DNA from: CBIFWW01 sp966186435
GTDB lineage: Bacteria; Pseudomonadota; Gammaproteobacteria; Enterobacterales; Enterobacteriaceae
Length of the DNA stretch: 7,847 bases
Assembly: GCA_966186435.1 (NCBI GenBank)
Contig: CBIFWW010000150.1
Span: 1-7,847 of the forward strand
Reading direction: 5' to 3'
The notes beneath the pieces were generated by a model that saw only the letters and a list, made by a program, of their open reading frames with translations, made no database searches and was not told the DNA's origin. Numbering within the stretch: position 1 is the first letter of the stretch; every line of letters starts with the position of its first letter. Positions 1-5,847 of this stretch are shown piece after piece. The translations under genes were made by a program, and so were the position numbers.

Positions 1-168
1 ATTCAGTTTCTCTGAAGGTATGCCCAGATCCTGTTGAATGGCAGGGACGATGTTGATCATCGACATGGCAAACAGCCAAAAAGTTAGTACCCCAAGAATG
101 ATGCCGAGTGTCAGCCGGGAATCCCCCTGAAAAGGCGTTATCCGCAACGGGGAAAGGTGTTGAGACAT
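1..168 (-). CDS. MFS transporter, N-terminal fragment (cut by window edge)
   Basis: Only the first 56 codons are present; the gene continues beyond base 1. The start is an ATG at 166-168, preceded at 7 bases by a GAGGA Shine-Dalgarno sequence. The fragment has a polar N-terminus of about 19 residues, then a hydrophobic first membrane segment (about residues 20-40, containing LTFWLFAMSM). A NIVPAIQQDLGI stretch follows, of the kind found after helix 1 in DHA2-type (14-helix) major facilitator transporters. It would act in the inner membrane. It sits 10 bases behind the amidohydrolase on the same strand and probably moves that enzyme's substrate or product, though import versus export cannot be told from this piece. 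The MFS assignment is fairly secure; the subfamily and substrate are inference. Confidence 0.8.
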   Translation of the reverse strand, partial: MSQHLSPLRITPFQGDSRLTLGIILGVLTFWLFAMSMINIVPAIQQDLGIPSEKLN

Positions 169-175
169 GGCCTGT

Positions 176-181
176 TCCTCA
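176..181 (-). promoter_or_regulatory. Shine-Dalgarno of the MFS gene overlapping the hydrolase stop codon
   Basis: On the minus strand the hydrolase stop TGA (181-179) runs directly into the GAGGA sequence (180-176) that lies 7 bases before the MFS ATG. Such an overlap usually means that ribosomes finishing the first gene help initiate the second. It supports co-transcription and translational coupling of the two genes. Confidence 0.7.
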
Positions 182-1351
182 TTTCAGATAGGTTTCAGTC
201 AACACACACCAGAATGCGGCGGCCGGGACGATGATTTCATCGCTAAACAGATAACCCGGGTTATGCACCATGCATTGGTTAGGGCCATCGCCATTGCCAA
301 CGATGAGATAGCAACCATCGGGGTGATCTTCCAGCATAAAGGCGAAGTCCTCGCTGCCCATCAGTGGGGTAATATCGGTGTGTACCTTTCGGGCGCCCAC
401 TAGCTCTGTTGCCACCTGGATAGCTAAATCCGTGGCGCTATCGCCATTAATCAACACCGGGCTGCCGTTGATGTGTTTCACCACCGCTTTAGCGCCAAAA
501 CTCTGGGCCTGATCGATAGCCAGGGATTGAATCCGTTCCAGTAGCAGGCGGCGAACCTGCGGGTCCAGGGCGCGGACTGATAGCTTCAGTCGGGCACATT
601 CATTGATGACATTGGCCGCATCCCCGGATTGGATGCTACCAATAGTGACCACCGCCGCCTGTTGAGGCGCGATATTGCGGGAAACAATTGATTGCAGTGA
701 TGTAGCGATATAACAAGCGATTAACCCGGCATCGATGGTTAATTCCGGGAGCGCGCCGTGGCCACCGGTGCCGTGTATCTCAATGTGTAGCGTATCGGAG
801 GACGCCATCATTGCCCCCTTGCGGAAGTAAAACTCGCCGCGCTTCATGCCCGGCATATTATGCAGGGCGAAGATTTTATCGCAGGGGAAATGGGTGAACA
901 GCCCGTCCTCCACCATCATCTTGCCGCCATAAAGTAACTCTTCAGCTGGCTGAAAGATAACGTGGAGAGTGCCATCAAACTCACGGGTTCTGGCCAGATA
1001 CTCGGCCGCACAAAGTAAAATAGCGGTGTGCCCGTCGTGCCCACAGCCATGAAATTTGCCCGGAACTTGGCTTTTCCAGGATTTAGTATTGTTTTCCTCA
1101 ATGGGTAGGGCATCCATGTCAGCGCGGATCCCTAGCCGGCGGCTGCCATTTCCCACTTTCAGCGTACCCACCACCCCGGTTTTACCTAGCCCACTGTAAA
1201 CGTCATAGCCCCACTCTTGTAGCTGCTGGCTTACCAATTCACTGGTTAGATGTTCTTCAAAACCCAATTCTGGCTGTTGATGCAAACGGCGACGTAAAGT
1301 AATCCAGCGTTCCTTATTGGCATTGATCGTATGAAAAATTTTATTATCCAT
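179..1351 (-). CDS. M20D-family metal-dependent amidohydrolase (hippurate / N-acyl-amino-acid hydrolase type)
   Basis: A 390-residue protein, the usual length for M20D amidohydrolases (HipO, AbgA, plant ILR1/ILL2 and bacterial N-acyl-amino-acid hydrolases), which cleave amide bonds between an acyl or aryl group and an amino acid in the cytoplasm. Seen in the sequence: RRLHQQPELGFEE at residues 21-33; RADMDALPIEE at 76-86; HGCGHDGH at 101-108, with likely metal ligands Cys103 and His105; QPAEE at 134-138, with the Glu pair serving as base and ligand; His164 in ALHNMPG; the dimerisation-domain GTGGHGALPE at 194-203, with His198; MGSEDFAFML at 331-340; and His363 in HNPGY. All expected active-site residues appear present, so the enzyme should be active. 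The ATG start has AGGA 9 bases upstream. It is first in an apparent operon with the MFS gene and is divergent from an AraC-GH39 regulator. The true substrate cannot be read from sequence. Confidence 0.92.
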   Translation of the reverse strand: MDNKIFHTINANKERWITLRRRLHQQPELGFEEHLTSELVSQQLQEWGYDVYSGLGKTGVVGTLKVGNGSRRLGIRADMDALPIEENNTKSWKSQVPGKFHGCGHDGHTAILLCAAEYLARTREFDGTLHVIFQPAEELLYGGKMMVEDGLFTHFPCDKIFALHNMPGMKRGEFYFRKGAMMASSDTLHIEIHGTGGHGALPELTIDAGLIACYIATSLQSIVSRNIAPQQAAVVTIGSIQSGDAANVINECARLKLSVRALDPQVRRLLLERIQSLAIDQAQSFGAKAVVKHINGSPVLINGDSATDLAIQVATELVGARKVHTDITPLMGSEDFAFMLEDHPDGCYLIVGNGDGPNQCMVHNPGYLFSDEIIVPAAAFWCVLTETYLK

Positions 1352-1426
1352 AATGGTATTTCCTGAAGCGTGAATGGAGTGCCGATCTTATGCAGCGGAT
1401 TATTCAGGCTGAATGCTTCATTTGTG

Positions 1427-1472
1427 CAAAACGGGGAGGATATTGTCTTATTCACTCCCCAAATTTGTTTTG
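1427..1472. promoter_or_regulatory. Inverted repeat in the divergent intergenic region (candidate operator)
   Basis: Between the hydrolase start (1351) and the regulator start (1546), GGGGAG at 1433-1438 is mirrored by CTCCCC at 1455-1460. Just outside, CAAAAC at 1427-1432 is mirrored by GTTTTG at 1467-1472. The inner pair is centred at 1446.5 and the outer pair at 1449.5, so the dyad is slightly asymmetric. Its place midway between divergent genes makes it a plausible site for the AraC-type regulator. I could not find a convincing sigma-70 promoter for either gene here: -35 and -10 matches are weak in both directions, as expected for an activator-dependent promoter. Binding is inference. Confidence 0.35.
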
Positions 1473-1531
1473 AGGACAAGAAACAGGATCATGATTTTGC
1501 GTTATTAAAGAGTCAGCTCAGAATGTTATAT

Positions 1532-1537
1532 AAGGAG
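1532..1537 (+). promoter_or_regulatory. Ribosome binding site of the AraC-GH39 regulator
   Basis: AAGGAG lies 8 bases before the ATG at 1546, a near-ideal Shine-Dalgarno sequence and spacing. It fixes the start of the regulator. Confidence 0.75.
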
Positions 1538-1545
1538 CCAATATA

Positions 1546-3840
1546 ATGGATTATCTTATTGAAATAGTGAATGTGGAGAGCCTTACACCGGACAGCCAAC
1601 GCTGGCTCACTTTGGTTTATTCGTTAACGGGTACCATTGTGTTGCAGCAGGAACGCCATTCTCGGAAGCTGTCCCCGGGGCAGGGGGCGGTGGTGAATCG
1701 GGGTGAACACTGCCAGCTGAGTGGCCGGGGAAATAATTGCCTGTTAACCATTAGCATCAACCACGATTATTTTTCAAAAAGCTATCATAAATATCATCAA
1801 GGATGGTTTACGCTTAGCCGTGGAAGGACTCATAGTGGTAGCGCCAACGCATTAGTGCAGTTAAATACCCTGTTCGAAAAAATAGCCCGTTGTTGGGCCG
1901 GCAACCGCCTCGATGATTATGAACTGGAGCTGACCACGTTAATTTCACGGGTGATGCTGATATTGACCCGCTATTTCAATAGCGGTGAACCGCATCCGGC
2001 TCAAACTGATTCCGGCCAAAGTAAACGGATCGCTACGGTGGTGGCCTGGATGGGCCAACATTTTCGCCAGCCCATCACTTTACAATCTGCTGCTGAGCGG
2101 GTGTACCTCTCCTTGCCTTACCTCTCACGGCGTTTCAGCCAGGAGATGGGCATGACATTTACCTGTTACCTGCAACAATTACGGCTTAATTGGTGTGTGG
2201 AGGCGCTACGATCGCGAGATGAATCGGTGGCGCGGATTGCCCTTGACGCGGGTTTTAGTCATAGCCGCCAGTTGGTGAGTCTGTGCAAGGAGCATTACGG
2301 CCTGACCCCAAAGGCGTTAAGGGATACATACCGAAAGGGCGAGACTGGCGAGCTTCCTCTTCATGAAAAGCCAGTACGTCCGGCGCGCTTTACCCGCCCA
2401 GTGCCCCCGGCGGAGATCCTGGCGATGCTCGACCATCTCCTCCCGGCTCGGCCTGCGGCCAGGCCTGGGTTACGGACCATTACCCTACCTGGAGAAGGCT
2501 ATGATCCTCAACCAGTGTCCCGGCTGGTGGTGACCATTGGCTCCCTTGCTGAAACACTTACCCTGGAGGTGCAACAACAGCTTGCGCAGGTACAGCAGGA
2601 AATAGGCCCCTTTTGGCTTGACTGCTGCGAGGGGGTATTAGAAATGCCGCTACCCGGCGTCTATGCCCGGACAGAGGCCTCCTACCATATGGCCTGTTAC
2701 AGTGAGGCCGACCGCGCCTTGAGTTGGTTAATGCGCCAGAATATCCCGCTGTGGGTGCGCATCCCGGCGGCGTGCGAGGAGGGGCAGCTGGCAAACCGAA
2801 TTGCCGAGTGCGTCAATTTATATGGGGCCGCCTGGCTGGAGGGCTGGAAATTTATCTACTGCCCGATGCCAGAAAACCAGGCTCCCACATTGAGCTTTTC
2901 TCGCTGTCGCCACGCCCTGCGCCAGCATCTGGCGCAGGCAAAGCTCGGCTATTGGCTGCATCTGCCAGAAGATCCCAACGGTATTGTCTGCAACATCGGG
3001 CATTTATTGGCCCCACTGGCGCAGGCCGAATTTATCGGGCTGTCTCTTTATCCTCAGCACCAAAGCGGCAGCCATCCGTTATTCACCCAAGGGGAATCCT
3101 GGATCCGCCAGCGCACGCGCGCTGTGATTAAGGCGCTGGCGCAGCACAACATTTCCGCCCCCTGCTTTTTGCTGGAGTGGAATACCCTCACCGGACGTAA
3201 TCACCGTACTAATGGCAGCTTCTTCCGGGGCGCGCTGATCCATGCCGCCCTCAATGCCCTACCTGCGCGTTTTGAAGGGGTAAATCTGTGGTTGAGCCTG
3301 GAGAGCCAGACTCTGGCGCTCAAAGATCCTCACCATGAAATCACCAGCCTGGCCCTGTTTCATCTGTTTGGTTTACCCCGGCCGGTTTTCCATGTGCTCA
3401 AACTCAGGGCGCGGCTGCGGGGGAGGGTGATGATGACCGATAAGCATTTGCTGATGATCCAGCATAATGAAGGTTATCAGCTGATGTTAATAAACAGCGT
3501 CTGGAGTGACCCGCAACACAGTGGCCATCCGGCCTGGAGTGGGCAATTCCGTCAGACCATGGGGCTGATGCTACAGGGGCTAATTCCCGGGGAATACCGG
3601 GTAAAACGCTGGCAGTTTGACAGGGATCATGGGGCGCTATATGGGGAGCTAAACCAAAATAATGCTCGCTACTGGTGGGATGACGAAACCATTGCTGCCG
3701 TGCGCCAGCATACTTCTCCACAGTTACGGGCCTTTGACTTAAAACTGGGTAACCAGTGGCGTCTGGATGATGTGCTGGAGAGCAATGCGCTGGTGCTTTA
3801 TGAGCTACAACGTATCGCGCCGGAAATCCCGCCAACTTAA
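1546..3840 (+). CDS. AraC-family regulator fused to a GH39 glycosidase-like module
   Basis: A 764-residue protein, far longer than ordinary AraC regulators (about 250-330). Residues 20-75 look like a cupin sensor fold (LSPGQGAVVNRGEHCQL). Residues 160-262 form the AraC DNA-binding domain with two helix-turn-helix units (about 178-202, and 227-259 with GFSHSRQLV...YGLTPKALR). A linker (about 263-310) leads to a region resembling GH39 beta-xylosidases. FLLEWNT at 541-547 matches the GH39 nucleophile segment, with Glu544. The segment expected to carry the acid/base Glu in an NEP motif reads WKFIYCPMP (434-442), with Met at the catalytic position. Residues about 635-757 match the GH39 C-terminal beta-domain (EYRVKRWQFD, ESNALVLYELQRI). 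I infer a ligand-sensing, probably non-catalytic sugar-binding module. It is divergent from the amidohydrolase/MFS operon and likely controls it. The AraC domain is certain; the GH39 call is strong but rests on remembered motifs. Confidence 0.88.
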   Translation: MDYLIEIVNVESLTPDSQRWLTLVYSLTGTIVLQQERHSRKLSPGQGAVVNRGEHCQLSGRGNNCLLTISINHDYFSKSYHKYHQGWFTLSRGRTHSGSANALVQLNTLFEKIARCWAGNRLDDYELELTTLISRVMLILTRYFNSGEPHPAQTDSGQSKRIATVVAWMGQHFRQPITLQSAAERVYLSLPYLSRRFSQEMGMTFTCYLQQLRLNWCVEALRSRDESVARIALDAGFSHSRQLVSLCKEHYGLTPKALRDTYRKGETGELPLHEKPVRPARFTRPVPPAEILAMLDHLLPARPAARPGLRTITLPGEGYDPQPVSRLVVTIGSLAETLTLEVQQQLAQVQQEIGPFWLDCCEGVLEMPLPGVYARTEASYHMACYSEADRALSWLMRQNIPLWVRIPAACEEGQLANRIAECVNLYGAAWLEGWKFIYCPMPENQAPTLSFSRCRHALRQHLAQAKLGYWLHLPEDPNGIVCNIGHLLAPLAQAEFIGLSLYPQHQSGSHPLFTQGESWIRQRTRAVIKALAQHNISAPCFLLEWNTLTGRNHRTNGSFFRGALIHAALNALPARFEGVNLWLSLESQTLALKDPHHEITSLALFHLFGLPRPVFHVLKLRARLRGRVMMTDKHLLMIQHNEGYQLMLINSVWSDPQHSGHPAWSGQFRQTMGLMLQGLIPGEYRVKRWQFDRDHGALYGELNQNNARYWWDDETIAAVRQHTSPQLRAFDLKLGNQWRLDDVLESNALVLYELQRIAPEIPPT

Positions 3841-3848
3841 GCAGGTGA

Positions 3849-3897
3849 AAGCGCTACTCCATATTCACTTAAGCGCGGCTGTTCACGGCTAAAGCGC
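3849..3897. repeat. Three AAGCGC motifs at 21-22 base spacing in the convergent intergenic region
   Basis: AAGCGC occurs at 3849-3854, 3871-3876 and 3892-3897, and the last two copies are each preceded by TTCAC (3864-3868 and 3882-3886). The spacing is about two DNA helical turns. The region lies between the regulator stop (3840) and the fumarase terminator. No function is assigned, and the motif is short enough for chance. No clear plus-strand terminator for the regulator gene was found in 3841-3977. Confidence 0.3.
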
Positions 3898-3977
3898 ACC
3901 GTAGCGGCACCACATAGCACGGTTCCTGACCCTATTATTAGCCTCAGCACCTCAATGTTTTCAGGTGAGATTGACAT

Positions 3978-4004
3978 AAAAAAACCCACGTTTGTCGTGG
4001 GTTT
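3978..4004 (-). terminator. Rho-independent terminator of the fumarase gene
   Basis: A perfect 9-base stem (AAACCCACG at 3982-3990 with CGTGGGTTT at 3996-4004) and a 5-base loop are followed, in the minus-strand direction, by a run of seven Ts (3984-3978, partly shared with the stem). It begins 23 bases after the fumarase stop codon. On the plus strand the tail is only TTTC, so it should work mainly on minus-strand transcripts. Confidence 0.9.
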
Positions 4005-4027
4005 CAAAGGTAAGTAGGTAAGGCCAA

Positions 4028-5677
4028 CTAGCGGTTAGCGCAACCGGCACACTGTTTGTTCTGGATCTGCTGGAAGAAGTCATTGCCTTTGTCATCCACC
4101 AGGATAAACGCCGGGAAGTTTTCCACGTCGATTTTCCAGATGGCTTCCATTCCCAGTTCCGGGTAGGCCACGCATTCCAGGCTCTTAATGCTCTGCTGCG
4201 CCAGCACCGCCGCCGGGCCGCCGATGCTGCCAAGGTAGAAGCCGCCGTGTTGGTGGCAGGCGTCGGTCACCTGTTGGCTACGGTTGCCTTTCGCCAGCAT
4301 CACCATACTCGCGCCGTGGGATTGCAGCAGGTCAACGTAAGCGTCCATGCGGCCAGCGGTGGTAGGGCCGAGGGAGCCAGAAGCATAGCCTTCAGGGGTT
4401 TTGGCTGGGCCAGCGTAATAGATCGGGTGATCTTTCACGTACTGTGGCAGCTCTTCACCGTTATCCAGCAGCTCTTTCAATTTAGCGTGGGCGATATCAC
4501 GAGCCACGATGATAGTGCCGTTCAGGGATAGACGGGTAGACACCGGGTGGGCGGCCAGCTGTGCTTGGATCTCGCGCATTGGGCGGTTCAGGTCAATTTT
4601 TACCGCTTCGCCTTCACCTTGCTGACGCAGGGCTTCCGGGATCAGGCGGCCAGGGTTGCTTTCCAGTTTCTCAATCCAGATACCGTCACGGTTGATCTTG
4701 GCTTTGATGTTACGGTCTGCGGAGCACGAGACACCCATGCCCACCGGGCAAGATGCGCCGTGGCGCGGCAGGCGGATAACCCGGATATCGTGGGCAAAGT
4801 ATTTACCGCCAAACTGAGCACCAAAGCCAAGATTCTGGGCCTCGATCATCAATTCTGCTTCAAGTTTTACATCGCGGAACGCCTGGCCGTGTTCATTACC
4901 TTCCGTCGGCAGGGTGTCGTAATAGTGGGTGGAAGCCAGTTTTACCGTCTTCAGGGTGCTTTCCGCAGAGGTGCCACCGATGACGAAGGCAATGTGGTAC
5001 GGCGGGCAGGCCGCGGTACCCAGGGTGCGCATCTTCTCAACCAGGTAGTTTTTCAGCTTCGCCGGGGTGATCAGCGCTTTGGTTTCTTGGTACAGATAGG
5101 TTTTGTTGGCCGAGCCGCCGCCTTTCGCCACGCACAGGAATTTGTATTCGTCGCCATCCACGCTGTACAGGTCGATCTGGGCAGGCAGGTTAGTGCCGGT
5201 GTTCACTTCTTTGTACATATCCAGCGCCGCGTTTTGCGAGTAGCGCAGGTTATCTTCGATATAAGTGTTGTACACGCCACGGGAGAGGGCGGCTTCATCG
5301 CCACCGCCGGTCCAGACGTGCTGGCCTTTTTTACCCATGATAATGGCAGTACCGGTGTCCTGGCAGGTAGGCAACACGCCTTTGGCGGCGATTTCAGAGT
5401 TGCGCAGGAATTGCAGGGCCACGTACTTGTCGTTTTCGCTGGCTTCCGGGTCCATCAGGATGTGGGCAACCTGCTGTTGGTGTGCCGGGCGCAGCATAAA
5501 GGAGGCATCATGGAACGCCTGCTCGGCCAGTTTGGTCAGCCCTTCTGGCTCCACTTTTAGCATCGGCTGGCCGTCGAAATCGGCCACGCTAACGTGTTCA
5601 CGGGTCAGCAGGTAGTATTCGGTATCATCGTGGGTCAGCGGGAACGGATTTTGGTAGTAGAACGGTTTGTTTAACAT
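4028..5677 (-). CDS. fumA: Class I (iron-sulfur) fumarate hydratase
   Basis: A 549-residue protein that reads like E. coli FumA/FumB (548 residues) from its first residues (NKPFYYQNPFPL) to its C-terminus (FILVDDKGNDFFQQIQ). It is the homodimeric, oxygen-sensitive [4Fe-4S] fumarase that interconverts fumarate and L-malate in the cytoplasm. Cluster ligands are visible at the family positions: Cys105 (LPTCQDTG), Cys224 (TAACPPYH) and Cys318 (GVSCSAD). RLPRHGASCP at 302-311 and the C-terminal KTPEGYASGSLGPTTAGRMD are also intact. The reading frame stays open upstream to 5824, but that part is translated ERIC repeat; family alignment and a weak GAG-containing Shine-Dalgarno sequence support the ATG at 5677. 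It is the second gene after a DASS transporter, separated by an ERIC element and a terminator-like hairpin. FumA versus FumB identity, and any side activity on tartrate, cannot be settled here. Confidence 0.97.
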   Translation of the reverse strand: MLNKPFYYQNPFPLTHDDTEYYLLTREHVSVADFDGQPMLKVEPEGLTKLAEQAFHDASFMLRPAHQQQVAHILMDPEASENDKYVALQFLRNSEIAAKGVLPTCQDTGTAIIMGKKGQHVWTGGGDEAALSRGVYNTYIEDNLRYSQNAALDMYKEVNTGTNLPAQIDLYSVDGDEYKFLCVAKGGGSANKTYLYQETKALITPAKLKNYLVEKMRTLGTAACPPYHIAFVIGGTSAESTLKTVKLASTHYYDTLPTEGNEHGQAFRDVKLEAELMIEAQNLGFGAQFGGKYFAHDIRVIRLPRHGASCPVGMGVSCSADRNIKAKINRDGIWIEKLESNPGRLIPEALRQQGEGEAVKIDLNRPMREIQAQLAAHPVSTRLSLNGTIIVARDIAHAKLKELLDNGEELPQYVKDHPIYYAGPAKTPEGYASGSLGPTTAGRMDAYVDLLQSHGASMVMLAKGNRSQQVTDACHQHGGFYLGSIGGPAAVLAQQSIKSLECVAYPELGMEAIWKIDVENFPAFILVDDKGNDFFQQIQNKQCAGCANR

Positions 5678-5688
5678 AGCTCTCTCAC

Positions 5689-5716
5689 AAAAAAGGCCGT
5701 GGCAACAGCCACCGGC
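5689..5716 (-). terminator. Terminator-like hairpin in the fumarase leader (possible attenuator)
   Basis: On the minus strand a GC-rich stem is followed by six Ts. On the plus strand, GCCGTGGC (5696-5703) pairs across an AACA loop with GCCAC (5708-5712) plus GGC (5714-5716), with one bulged C. The T-run corresponds to 5694-5689. Only 11 bases separate the T-run from the fumarase ATG, so the hairpin sits just before the ribosome binding site. It could end transporter transcripts, or act as an attenuator or partial terminator that sets how much fumarase is made. The structure is seen; the role is inference. Confidence 0.65.
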
Positions 5717-5719
5717 ATA

Positions 5720-5842
5720 TAGCCTAAATAATTTGAGTTGCAGGAAGGCGGCGACGCAGGGAGGCCCCAGGAGCTTACTGAAGTAAGTGACTGGAGCGAG
5801 CGAGGAAAGCCAACGCCCCTGCAACTCGAAGAATGATGGCTA
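5720..5842 (+). repeat. ERIC element (enterobacterial repetitive intergenic consensus)
   Basis: A 123-base imperfect palindrome whose centre carries the ERIC core: CCCCAGGAGCTTAC at 5765-5778 and AAGTAAGTGACTGG at 5781-5794. The ends mirror each other: TAGCC with GAGTTGCAGG on the left (5720-5744), and CCTGCAACTC with GGCTA on the right (5818-5842). The length agrees with the roughly 127-base full element. It begins 5 bases past the transporter stop codon and lies wholly in the transporter-fumarase intergenic gap. Transcribed as part of a joint mRNA it would fold into a long hairpin, which in other enterobacteria can change message stability. ERIC elements are non-coding and move by an unknown mechanism. 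Confidence 0.93.
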
Positions 5843-5847
5843 GAGAA

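Noticed and set aside
3404..3835. Minus-strand open frame of 143 codons inside the regulator
   Set aside because: It lies fully within the coding region for the GH39-like C-terminal part, which is well supported, and has no domain of its own.
4547..5560. Plus-strand open frame of 337 codons opposite the fumarase
   Set aside because: It is antisense to a highly conserved gene, with composition dictated by the opposite strand, no ribosome binding site and no recognisable domain.
5678..5824. Upstream extension of the fumarase reading frame by 49 codons
   Set aside because: The extension translates the ERIC repeat and the terminator-like hairpin. Family similarity begins at the ATG at 5677, and no FumA has such an N-terminus.
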